Assembly: GCA_947493885.1 (NCBI GenBank)
Contig: CANLTE010000002.1
Location: forward strand, 682,001 to 746,000
Direction of reading: 5' to 3'
Source of the DNA: an uncultured Maribacter sp.
GTDB lineage: Bacteria > Bacteroidota > Bacteroidia > Flavobacteriales > Flavobacteriaceae
Length of the DNA: 64,000 nucleotides
The notes under the pieces are model-generated. The model had not been told where the DNA came from, searched no databases, and saw only the letters and a program-made list of their open reading frames with translations. Positions 9,002-16,227 of this stretch are shown here, piece by piece. The translations under genes and the position numbers were made by a program. Within the stretch, counting starts at the first letter, position 1, and every line of letters begins with the position of its first letter.

Positions 9002-9016
9002 TGAGAATGATTCTAA
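9002..9016. promoter_or_regulatory. Fur-box-like palindrome over the receptor start codon
   Basis: TGAGAATGATTCTAA has a perfect core palindrome AGAAT-G-ATTCT (9004-9014). Against the 7-1-7 Fur consensus TGATAATnATTATCA it matches 11 of 14 defined positions. It begins 12 bp after the -7 box and includes the ATG at 9007, so binding would block transcription and initiation. Iron control of a haem receptor by Fur is the known logic; binding here is inferred. Confidence 0.55.
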
Positions 9017-11085
9017 ATAAAAAACTATTTATGGTTTATTTTTTTCTTTTTATTTGGCAGCTGTCTTTCGGTCAATCAAGAGAAAAAGGAACTTTAGATA
9101 CGCTTAAAACAAATTATTTACAGGAAGCAATAGTTACAGCAACCCGTACCGAAAGGCAATTAGCCACCTTGCCGTTACCCGCACAAATAGTTGCTAAAAA
9201 GGAAATACAAGCGGTTAATTCATTACGTCTAGCAGATATTTTAAGTGAGCAAACAGGATTAAACATTGTTCAAGATCATGGGCAGGGTATACAAGTACAA
9301 GGCCTCTCCTCAGATTATGTTTTAATTCTTATAGATGGTGTACCTCTTGTTGGGCGTACGGCTGGAACTTTTGACTTAAGTAGAATTACCGTTGGAAACA
9401 TAAAACAAATAGAAATTGTTAAAGGGGCTTCATCTAGTCTTTACGGTAGCGAAGCCATGGGTGGAGTAATCAATATTATTACCGAAAAACCAAAAGAAGG
9501 CGTACAAGGAGATTTTGGTTATAGAGGAAGTTCATATAATATAACAGATGTTAATGCAAGTGTAAATACCAAAAAGAATAAGCTTGGAGCAAGTTTTTTT
9601 GTGAATAGATATAGTAGTGATGGTTATGATTTAAACAAAGAAGATGAATTAAAAACCCAAGATCCTTTTTACAATTATACGTTAAGTGCCAAAGGCACAT
9701 ATGATGTTTCAGAAAATACACAGGTAAATTTATCGGGAAGATTTTTTATAGAAAACCAACAATCTATACCAACATTAGAGCTCAGCGGAGAAAATGAAGC
9801 GCGAGAATGGAATGCCCATTTGCAAGTGAATCATAAATTTAATAGTAAGTGGAAAGGGTATCTTGATTTTTACACCACCCGTTACATTACAAATGGTTAT
9901 TTGGACAATACAGATGGCTCTCGCTTTAGTGAAAGTGATTATAACCAATTTATGATTCGCCCAGAAATTCGAATAGGTTATGATGTTTCAAAAAAGCAAT
10001 CCATTATCGGTGGTGTGGGGTGGACAAAAGAAAGTTTAGACAGGACTTTTTTTTCAAACACTCCAGTATATAATGCACCTTATATATATGCACAATATGA
10101 TGCAAACATATCTGAAAAACTCAATGTTATATTAGGTTTTAGGTATGATATGCACAGTGAATATAATAATCAGTTTAGTCCAAAATTTGCGGTTAGATAT
10201 GCTATTACAGATCAAATAATTGTAAAAGGTTCAGTAGGTTACGGATATAAAGCTCCTGACTTTAGACAGCTTTTTCTAGATTTTACCAATCCAACGGCAG
10301 GCTATACCGTTATTGGTTATAATCTTGTTCAACAAAGAATTTCTGAACTTGATAGTGAAGGGCAAATTACCAATGTTACCATACCACTTAACACTTTTGG
10401 AGAAGCGGTTTCGGCAGAAAATTCCATTAACTATAATTTGGGTTTTAGAGTACAAGCATTTTCAAATTTGACTATTGATACTAACGTGTTTAGAAATGAT
10501 ATTAACGATTTAATAGATACTAAAATCATTGCGCGAAAAACTAACGGTCAAAACGTATTTAGTTACCTCAATGTGAGTAAGGTTTATACGCAAGGTGTTG
10601 AGCTTAATGTAGCTTGGAAACCCAATCAACAATTACGAATAACTGGTGGGTATCAGTTGCTGTTTGCGAAAGATAAAGATGCAGAAAAGGCATTTAAAAA
10701 CGGGGAGGTTTTTGCCCGTGACGAAATTACGTTAAACACTTTTAGGCTTGATGAATCGGATTATGTTGGACTCTATAACAGATCGCGTCACATGGCTAAT
10801 GGAAAAGTGTTTTATACCATTCCAAAATGGAAAATTAACATGAATATCAGAGGCACCTATAGGAGTAAGTATGGTATAAATGACACTAATGGAAATAGGT
10901 ATCTGGATTCGTATGATAGTCAAGTAAAAGGATATACTATTTGGGATTTTGCTATTAATAAAACCCTATTCAAAAATTACATGGTTAGCCTCGGTGCAGA
11001 TAATGTTTTTGACTATACAGATTCAGAAAACATCAACAGTTTGGCAGGCCAAATTATTTACGGAAAATTAAATATTCACTTTTAA
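9007..11085 (+). CDS. TonB-dependent outer-membrane receptor, probable haem receptor
   Basis: The 692-residue protein has a signal peptide (MILNKKLFMVYFFLFIWQLSFG), a TonB box-like EAIVTATRTERQ, a plug domain (about residues 38-150, with VLILIDGVPLVGRTAG and IEIVKGASSSLYGSEAMGGVINIIT) and a 22-strand-type barrel ending in an aromatic residue (KLNIHF). Unlike SusC proteins it has no N-terminal carboxypeptidase-like domain. GYKAPDFRQLF with NPTAGY later in the barrel resembles the FRAP/NPNL region of haem receptors such as HmuR. I chose the ATG at 9007; an in-frame TTG at 9001 would add only two residues. It is followed 11 bp later by an HmuY-type lipoprotein gene, which supports haem as the ligand. 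Confidence 0.88.
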   Translation: MILNKKLFMVYFFLFIWQLSFGQSREKGTLDTLKTNYLQEAIVTATRTERQLATLPLPAQIVAKKEIQAVNSLRLADILSEQTGLNIVQDHGQGIQVQGLSSDYVLILIDGVPLVGRTAGTFDLSRITVGNIKQIEIVKGASSSLYGSEAMGGVINIITEKPKEGVQGDFGYRGSSYNITDVNASVNTKKNKLGASFFVNRYSSDGYDLNKEDELKTQDPFYNYTLSAKGTYDVSENTQVNLSGRFFIENQQSIPTLELSGENEAREWNAHLQVNHKFNSKWKGYLDFYTTRYITNGYLDNTDGSRFSESDYNQFMIRPEIRIGYDVSKKQSIIGGVGWTKESLDRTFFSNTPVYNAPYIYAQYDANISEKLNVILGFRYDMHSEYNNQFSPKFAVRYAITDQIIVKGSVGYGYKAPDFRQLFLDFTNPTAGYTVIGYNLVQQRISELDSEGQITNVTIPLNTFGEAVSAENSINYNLGFRVQAFSNLTIDTNVFRNDINDLIDTKIIARKTNGQNVFSYLNVSKVYTQGVELNVAWKPNQQLRITGGYQLLFAKDKDAEKAFKNGEVFARDEITLNTFRLDESDYVGLYNRSRHMANGKVFYTIPKWKINMNIRGTYRSKYGINDTNGNRYLDSYDSQVKGYTIWDFAINKTLFKNYMVSLGADNVFDYTDSENINSLAGQIIYGKLNIHF

Positions 11086-11096
11086 AATTTAAAATA

Positions 11097-12053
11097 ATGA
11101 AAAACAAACTTTTAATATTGTTAGCTTTTGTAGCAATGCTTTCTTCTTGTGATAGTGGAGATGAGAACACAAATTTAGGAGGAAATTCTTTAACCTTCGA
11201 GGGCTCATACAGTAGAGAATTTGATGTACAAGGAGTAACCCAAAGAGCTACATATCAAATCAATCAAACTAATATAAACTACGATTTAACAGGAGGTATT
11301 TCTACGAATTACGATACCAAAAAAGAGTACTATTCTGAGAGTGAAAATAAATGGGTTGGTTATAGAGAAAGTAACAGTACGTTTTACGTTATTTTTTTTA
11401 AGAATGTAACGGAGAATCAAATAACACTCTATAAAAAAGAGGTAGCTTCTTTGGAGGAAGGAAAAAATGAGCCTATTCCCGCGGCAAATGATACGGATAA
11501 CCACGGATGGAATACATATGCCAAAAATTTACCAATTAGTGGTAAAATAGAAAATTTGTATGCACCACAAGAGGGTGGACGTGGAGAACCAGAATCTGGC
11601 GAGTTTGTAAAGTTTGATTTTAAAACTGGAAAAGTAACTACAGATGATACCAATTGGGATATAGCATTTAGGTCAACTACAATTGTGGTTAATGGAGGAG
11701 AATCTTCTGGAATTACTGATGAACCAGTGAGAAATGGTGATGCAGCAGCTTATATTTCCGTTGGTACAATGGATGATATTACAACAGTAGATACTGCACT
11801 TCTTGTTCAAGATTCAGCTTCGGGTCTTTCTATTCCCACAGGTAGTGGAAACGGATGGTATAATTATACAGGTGCTCCTGATCATTTAATTGTCCCTATT
11901 GCTGGTAGAATATTGGTTTTTAAAACAAGAGATGGCAAATATGGTAAAATTGAAATTCTGAGCTATTATAAAGATGGAGATACTAACAGTGACTTCAGGT
12001 ATTACACCTTTAATTACGAATATCAACCAATTGAGGGTGTTGTTACTTTTTAG
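11097..12053 (+). CDS. HmuY-family haem-binding lipoprotein
   Basis: The 318-residue product has a lipoprotein signal peptide with lipobox LSSC (Cys at residue 18). The central and C-terminal parts carry the HmuY-type pattern: GEFVKFDFKTGKVTTDDTNW, then DIAFRSTTIVVNGGESSGI, GWYNYTGAPDHLIVPIAGRI, and VFKTRDGKYGKIEILSYYKD. In Porphyromonas HmuY takes haem from host proteins and hands it to the receptor HmuR. The N-terminal ~110 residues before this domain are less familiar and include the segment KEYYSESENKW. It follows the receptor by 11 bp, so the two are cotranscribed. I cannot identify the axial haem ligands by eye. Confidence 0.88.
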   Translation: MKNKLLILLAFVAMLSSCDSGDENTNLGGNSLTFEGSYSREFDVQGVTQRATYQINQTNINYDLTGGISTNYDTKKEYYSESENKWVGYRESNSTFYVIFFKNVTENQITLYKKEVASLEEGKNEPIPAANDTDNHGWNTYAKNLPISGKIENLYAPQEGGRGEPESGEFVKFDFKTGKVTTDDTNWDIAFRSTTIVVNGGESSGITDEPVRNGDAAAYISVGTMDDITTVDTALLVQDSASGLSIPTGSGNGWYNYTGAPDHLIVPIAGRILVFKTRDGKYGKIEILSYYKDGDTNSDFRYYTFNYEYQPIEGVVTF

Positions 12054-12096
12054 GTGACGATTCAATTATAAAACAGTTTAAGTTATGTTGATTTTG

Positions 12097-12132
12097 AAGG
12101 TGTGTGTTAAGTATAATATGCACCTTTTTTTA
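12097..12132 (+). terminator. Possible intra-operon terminator after the HmuY gene
   Basis: AAGGTG (12097-12102) pairs with CACCTT (12121-12126), extended by wobble pairs, and is followed by a T-run. It would reduce read-through from the receptor/HmuY pair into the two downstream genes. Confidence 0.5.
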
Positions 12133-12151
12133 AATAAAATAAATTAAAACT

Positions 12152-12490
12152 ATGGAATTAATATATAGTAATGACTATGGAGCATCATATAAAATGGTAA
12201 ATGCCCCAAACCCTAATTGTCAACTTCAACTTATTATAGATACTGTAGGCATTTTTATGTCAGAGAAAGATATTGGTCGTCTGTTGGATATTGTTAGAAA
12301 ATCTGATACGCCATGTAATTGCATTGAATGTGGAGATGAAAGGTGCAATAAAATATGGACCACAACACCATTAATTGATACTTGTTTAAAAGTAGATGAT
12401 GAAATTTTAGAGTTGTTGGAGGATTTAATAGTTGGTACACAATTTATGTTGAACATAGATACCACTTTAGAGAAATTCAGAATTAAATAA
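12152..12490 (+). CDS. Small Cys-motif protein, paralogue B (possible DUF6686)
   Basis: The 112-residue cytoplasmic protein has four clustered cysteines, C55, C57, C60 and C65 (CNCIECGDERC), a pattern that could bind metal. Its C-terminal LEDLIVGTQFMLNIDTTLEKF matches the tail LVEGTLFQLNLDNFI of the protein encoded at 7547-7912, so the two are paralogues placed on opposite sides of the haem genes. No function is known to me. It lies 98 bp after the HmuY gene, behind a weak hairpin terminator, and 9 bp before a methyltransferase gene with which it is surely cotranscribed. Confidence 0.72.
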   Translation: MELIYSNDYGASYKMVNAPNPNCQLQLIIDTVGIFMSEKDIGRLLDIVRKSDTPCNCIECGDERCNKIWTTTPLIDTCLKVDDEILELLEDLIVGTQFMLNIDTTLEKFRIK

Positions 12491-12499
12491 AATTAAATT

Positions 12500-13207
12500 A
12501 TGCAAGAACCAATTAGATCTAGTTTAGAAGAAAAAAAACTAAGCGATATGGCGTATCAACTAAGTTGCCCAACTGGGGTAGATGGTATTGAAATGGGAGC
12601 TTTGTTAAATCAAACAAATCAAGAAATGATTGCCAAATCAATCTCTTTATTAAGAATTGACGATAGAAATAGGGTTTTGGAGTTGGGGCATGGCAATTGT
12701 TCACATTTAGAAGATGTGCTGAAATATGGTCCGCAGGTAAAATATTTTGGATTAGAAATATCCAAAACAATGCAACGAGAATCGGAAGGTGTTAACCGTA
12801 AATATTTAAGTAAAAATAGAGCATCATTTCAATTGTATGATGGATTTAAAATTGATTATGTTTCCAATTTTTTTGAACGAATTTTCACCGTAAACACTAT
12901 TTATTTTTGGGAAAATCCAAAAGCTTTATTATCAGAAATATATCGTGTTTTAAAACCAGAAGGTTTATTTGTGTTAACATTTGTAAATAGCAATTCCATG
13001 AAAAACCTTCCTTATGTATCAGAAAGCAATTTGTTTGAGCTTTACGATATACATAAGTTAAGACGCTTAATATATAACACCAATTTTGAAATTTTAGATA
13101 TTAAAAAAGAAGAAGAACGAGTAAAAAATAAGCTAGATAAATGGGTGTTTAGAGATTATTTAGTAGTTGTTTTGCGAAAGAATAAAAAAACAAACCCAGA
13201 AGAGTAG
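12500..13207 (+). CDS. Class I SAM-dependent methyltransferase
   Basis: The 235-residue protein carries a Rossmann-type methyltransferase domain. Motif I is VLELGHGNCSHLEDVL (about residues 57-72), the acidic end of strand beta2 is YFGLEISKTM, motif IV region is FFERIFTVNTIYFWENP, and the post-motif is LLSEIYRVLKPEGLFVLTFVN. This is the UbiE/Methyltransf_11 pattern; the substrate is unknown. It lies 9 bp after paralogue B and ends the rightward haem-locus transcript. A link to tetrapyrrole metabolism is only suggested by position. Confidence 0.85.
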   Translation: MQEPIRSSLEEKKLSDMAYQLSCPTGVDGIEMGALLNQTNQEMIAKSISLLRIDDRNRVLELGHGNCSHLEDVLKYGPQVKYFGLEISKTMQRESEGVNRKYLSKNRASFQLYDGFKIDYVSNFFERIFTVNTIYFWENPKALLSEIYRVLKPEGLFVLTFVNSNSMKNLPYVSESNLFELYDIHKLRRLIYNTNFEILDIKKEEERVKNKLDKWVFRDYLVVVLRKNKKTNPEE

Positions 13208-13262
13208 CCAAGTAAAGTAATAGGAGAAAGTTAAAAATAGTAGTTGAAAGTAATGAAATCGT

Positions 13263-13288
13263 TAAATCTTAATTTTTATTAAGATTTA
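13263..13288. repeat. 11-bp perfect inverted repeat upstream of the porin promoter
   Basis: TAAATCTTAAT (13263-13273) and ATTAAGATTTA (13278-13288) are perfect inverted copies separated by TTTT. No T-run follows, so it is unlikely to be only a terminator. It ends 12 bp before the -33 box of the next promoter, a position fitting a regulator-binding site. Confidence 0.6.
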
Positions 13289-13300
13289 GTTTAAATAAAG

Positions 13301-13331
13301 TTTGGTAGATTGATTTTTGAGTTTAAATTTG
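13301..13331 (+). promoter_or_regulatory. Consensus Bacteroidota promoter of the porin gene
   Basis: TTTG (13301-13304), 19-bp spacer, TAAATTTG (13324-13331) is an exact match to TTTG-N19-TAnnTTTG. The ATG is at 13374, leaving a leader of roughly 35 nt. Confidence 0.8.
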
Positions 13332-13373
13332 CGGCATTATTTAAAAGAAGTCTAAATAAGAATAACTTTACAA

Positions 13374-14552
13374 ATGAAAAACTTAATATTACTACTTACA
13401 CTTTTAATTGCGTCAACGGGAATTGCTCAAAGAGCAACAGATTCAATAATGTTAGATCCGCAAAAGCAAATAAATGCAGCGCAAAGATTATTATCAGGCA
13501 ATTATGGTTCCGCAGTTACTATTGGTGCTTATGGAGAAATGTTATACAATCAGCCAGAGGGAAAAAACGGAGAGATAGATGTTCAACGCTTAGTGCTTTT
13601 GGTTGGTTATAAATTTAGTGATCAGATTCAATTTGTTACAGAAGTGGAATTTGAGCATGTTGAAGAAGTATTTGTGGAGCAGGCCTTTGTAAATTATAAT
13701 GTGGGAAATAATGTTAATCTTCGAGGTGGATTAATGCTAGTTCCGATGGGTATTGTAAATGAGTTTCATGAACCAACCACTTTTAATGGAACCGAAAGAC
13801 CGGCAATTGATAATGTAATTGTACCTACAACATGGAGGGAACTTGGAGTAGGGGTTTCTGGGAAGTTCAACGATATTTCATTAGGGTATCAAGCTTATGT
13901 TTTTAATGGATTTAAATCCACTTCCAGTGACGGTGAAGGTGGTATTGCTGGAGCGTTAAAAGGGAGTAATGGACTTAGAGGAGGCCGTCAAAAAGGTATA
14001 AAATCTACCGTGGATAGTCCAACGCTTTCTGCTAAATTAGATTATTACGGTATACCTGGATTGCGTTTAGGTTTGTCTACTTATTTAGGAAAAACTCAAG
14101 CTGAGGATGATGTGGAGGATATTCCTGGAGCTAATATTGGAATTACTATGATTGGTGCTGATGCCAGATACGCATACCAAAGATTTAGTGCTAGGGGACA
14201 ATTTATTTATGCATCGCTTTCCGATACTGAAGAGTACAATACTTTAACAGGTAGAGATTTAGGTAGCGCTTTGCAAGGGTTTTATGTAGAAGGAGCTTTT
14301 AACTTATTACCTACAGGTAAAAAACAAAAACTATATGCTTTTGCCCGTTACGAAAAATATGATACACATGCTAGTGTGGAAGGTGACCTTGCAAGAAATG
14401 ATGCTTATAATAGAACAGATGTTACAACAGGTTTAACATATCATATTGTTCCAGGTGTAGTTTTAAAAGGAGACTATCAATTCCGTTCTAACGCCTTAGA
14501 TGGTGGTGATGTTGATGATAGACTAAATTTTGGTATAGGAGTTTGGTTTTAA
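13374..14552 (+). CDS. Outer-membrane beta-barrel porin-like protein
   Basis: The 392-residue product has a signal peptide (MKNLILLLTLLIASTGIA) and then a full-length barrel pattern of alternating strands and turns, ending in an aromatic residue (NFGIGVWF), as needed for outer-membrane insertion. Segments such as VTIGAYGEMLYNQ, VQRLVLLVGYKFSDQIQFVTEVEFEHVEE, VNLRGGLMLVPMGIVNEFHEPTTFNGTERP and TTWRELGVGVSGKF resemble phosphate-selective OprP/OprO-like porins and related Bacteroidota porins. The substrate is unknown. It has its own consensus promoter and is followed, after a hairpin, by the FMN-binding/cytochrome operon; this order suggests a shared role. Confidence 0.82.
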   Translation: MKNLILLLTLLIASTGIAQRATDSIMLDPQKQINAAQRLLSGNYGSAVTIGAYGEMLYNQPEGKNGEIDVQRLVLLVGYKFSDQIQFVTEVEFEHVEEVFVEQAFVNYNVGNNVNLRGGLMLVPMGIVNEFHEPTTFNGTERPAIDNVIVPTTWRELGVGVSGKFNDISLGYQAYVFNGFKSTSSDGEGGIAGALKGSNGLRGGRQKGIKSTVDSPTLSAKLDYYGIPGLRLGLSTYLGKTQAEDDVEDIPGANIGITMIGADARYAYQRFSARGQFIYASLSDTEEYNTLTGRDLGSALQGFYVEGAFNLLPTGKKQKLYAFARYEKYDTHASVEGDLARNDAYNRTDVTTGLTYHIVPGVVLKGDYQFRSNALDGGDVDDRLNFGIGVWF

Positions 14553-14579
14553 ATATATATTGTTAGTTGGTTTATTTGC

Positions 14580-14625
14580 TAAAGCCTTTGTTCTTCATTT
14601 TAGTAGAATAGAGGCTTTATTTTTA
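14580..14625 (+). terminator. Hairpin terminator after the porin gene
   Basis: TAAAGCCT (14580-14587) pairs with AGGCTTTA (14612-14619) around a long loop and is followed by TTTTT. The loop is long, so termination may be partial. Confidence 0.5.
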
Positions 14626-14678
14626 AGTTAAATAATTTCTTTTAGAAAGTTTTCTTATTAATATTCAGTCTAAATTAA

Positions 14679-14686
14679 TATATTTG
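14679..14686 (+). promoter_or_regulatory. -7 promoter box directly before the FMN-binding gene
   Basis: TATATTTG matches TAnnTTTG and ends 4 bp before the ATG at 14691. If used, transcription would start at or next to the ATG, giving a leaderless message. Confidence 0.45.
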
Positions 14687-14690
14687 TGCT

Positions 14691-15227
14691 ATGATTTTAA
14701 AGAAACTAAACAAAACCCTTTTACTACTTGCTGTACTAATATTCTGTGGGTTTGGTTTGCCTAAAAATGTAGAAAAGCGGGTAAATAAAGAGGTAGAAAA
14801 GCACTTTAAAAAAGAAGGGTTGTTGTTTCATGCAATAACGGTTTCATCTGAAATCAACGCAAAACTACCTATTAAAATAGGTGAAGGAAATCTTTTTAAG
14901 ATAACTGATGGAGTTAATTTTATGGGCTATGGTTTTGTGGATAAAGCTGCAAGTAAAACTGCTCAGTTTGATTATCTTGTTCTTTTTAACGAAAATTTGG
15001 AAGTAGTACATTCCAAAGTGCTTATTTATAGAGAAGAGTATGGAGGTGAGATAGGTAGTAAAAGATGGTTAAAGCAATTTTTAGGTAAATCAAGTAGCGA
15101 CAGAGTATCTTTTGAAAATGATATAGATGGAATTGCTGGGGCTACAATATCCGTTCGCTCTATGGTTAATGCTATGGATAATCTGTTACAGACTATTGGA
15201 ATTCTTCAAGAAAATAAAGTTCTATAA
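14691..15227 (+). CDS. FMN-binding domain protein, secreted or membrane-anchored
   Basis: The 178-residue protein has one N-terminal hydrophobic segment (about residues 9-23) and an FMN-binding domain like NqrC/RnfG. The flavinylation-type motif is DGIAGATIS at residues 146-154, at the end of the domain; in this family the flavin transferase ApbE links FMN to a Thr/Ser here, outside the cytoplasm. FLGKSSSDRVSFENDIDG is the usual approach to the motif. The first Ser/Thr of the common SGAT form is Ala here. The gene shares one base with the next gene (TAATG), so the two are translationally coupled. No apbE is seen in the window. Confidence 0.82.
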   Translation: MILKKLNKTLLLLAVLIFCGFGLPKNVEKRVNKEVEKHFKKEGLLFHAITVSSEINAKLPIKIGEGNLFKITDGVNFMGYGFVDKAASKTAQFDYLVLFNENLEVVHSKVLIYREEYGGEIGSKRWLKQFLGKSSSDRVSFENDIDGIAGATISVRSMVNAMDNLLQTIGILQENKVL

Positions 15228-15715
15228 TGAGCTATAATGGCCTTATACATTCCTTTCCTAAAGAAATAAAAATTTTTATAGCTGCATTTGTTGTAATTCT
15301 ATCTATAGGCTTTTATACAGGGTTGCTTTTTGTTGGTGAAACAAGCTCTGGAACACCTAATGGTATTGAAGAGAATTATTTAGGAAACGAGGAAGATGAG
15401 GAGGCTGAGGTAATGAAATTTAAAAAAAGTAGTCGCGAGATGTTGACAATTGTGCATACACATATTTTGTCTATGTCATTCATTTTCTTTCTACTCGGAG
15501 GTTTAGTTTGGATTACAAAAGCTTCAAAAAAGGTTAAATTGTTTTTAACCGTTGAGCCGTTCGTTTCCGTAGTATTAACCTTTGGAGGTATTTATTTTCT
15601 CTGGTCAGGAATTTTATGGATGAAATACGTTGTTATTTTTTCGGGCATATTAATGACCCTCACCTTTGCAGTATCTTCAATTTATGTGCTGCATCAACTT
15701 AAGGTAAAAGCATAA
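15227..15715 (+). CDS. Four-helix membrane protein with paired histidines, function unknown
   Basis: The 162-residue protein has four predicted transmembrane helices (about residues 15-35, 79-96, 106-128 and 133-154) and an acidic loop (EENYLGNEEDEEAEV, about 48-62) between the first two. H77 and H79 (IVHTHIL) sit at the start of helix 2 and H156 near the end of helix 4, positions where histidines could hold haem b or a quinone. I do not recognise a named family. It overlaps the FMN-binding gene by one base and abuts the c-type haem gene with no gap, so the three proteins probably form one electron-transfer unit. Confidence 0.7.
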   Translation: MSYNGLIHSFPKEIKIFIAAFVVILSIGFYTGLLFVGETSSGTPNGIEENYLGNEEDEEAEVMKFKKSSREMLTIVHTHILSMSFIFFLLGGLVWITKASKKVKLFLTVEPFVSVVLTFGGIYFLWSGILWMKYVVIFSGILMTLTFAVSSIYVLHQLKVKA

Positions 15716-16168
15716 ATGGTAAAGAAAACTTTAATCTTCTTGTTGATAGTTTTAGTTGGGATGCAGTTTTATCGTCCAGAGAAAAATAATGCTGAATACA
15801 GAGATGTTACTGCTTTTGAAAAAGAAACTCAAGCAAGTAAATCTATTGTTGCTATTCTTGAGAGTAAATGTTATGATTGCCATAGCAATAAAACGGAATA
15901 TCCATGGTATGCAGAAGTTGCACCTATTTCGTATTGGATAGCTGATCATGTAGAGGAGGGTAATGAGCATTTTAATGTTTCAAAATGGAATTCGTATGAC
16001 GCTAAAAAGAAAGACCATAAGTTGGATGAGCTCATAGAAGAAGTAGAAGAAGGGCACATGCCAGAAAGCTCATACACATTAATGCACGGAGAGATTTCTG
16101 AAGAAGAAAAAAGTGCTTTAATACAGTGGGCAAAAAAGGCCAGGGCTAATTTTAACTTAGAAGAGTAG
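15716..16168 (+). CDS. Haem-binding domain protein (c-type cytochrome, Haem_bd family)
   Basis: The 150-residue protein has an N-terminal membrane anchor or signal segment (KKTLIFLLIVLVGMQF). It carries a single CxxCH haem c motif, CYDCH at residues 52-56, followed by SNKTEYPWYAEVAPISYWIADHV, which is the hallmark of the Haem_bd domain. A distal methionine ligand is likely in GHMPESSYTLMHG (M115 or M123), and SEEEKSALIQWAK closes the domain. It would carry electrons in the periplasm. It starts on the base after the stop codon of the four-helix protein, so it is the third gene of the operon. Confidence 0.88.
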   Translation: MVKKTLIFLLIVLVGMQFYRPEKNNAEYRDVTAFEKETQASKSIVAILESKCYDCHSNKTEYPWYAEVAPISYWIADHVEEGNEHFNVSKWNSYDAKKKDHKLDELIEEVEEGHMPESSYTLMHGEISEEEKSALIQWAKKARANFNLEE

Positions 16169-16196
16169 TAAATATATTTTTCTCAATAAAAAAAAC

Positions 16197-16204
16197 TATA
16201 TTTG
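16197..16204 (+). promoter_or_regulatory. -7 promoter box of guaB
   Basis: TATATTTG matches TAnnTTTG, 23 bp before the guaB ATG. The region 17-19 bp upstream is T-rich but has no clear TTTG. Confidence 0.55.
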
Positions 16205-16227
16205 CACGCAATTAATCCTTAATTGCT

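Noticed and set aside
13310-13612. A 100-residue open frame overlapping the porin start
   Set aside because: It overlaps the porin in another frame, spans the promoter and has no signal or family pattern.
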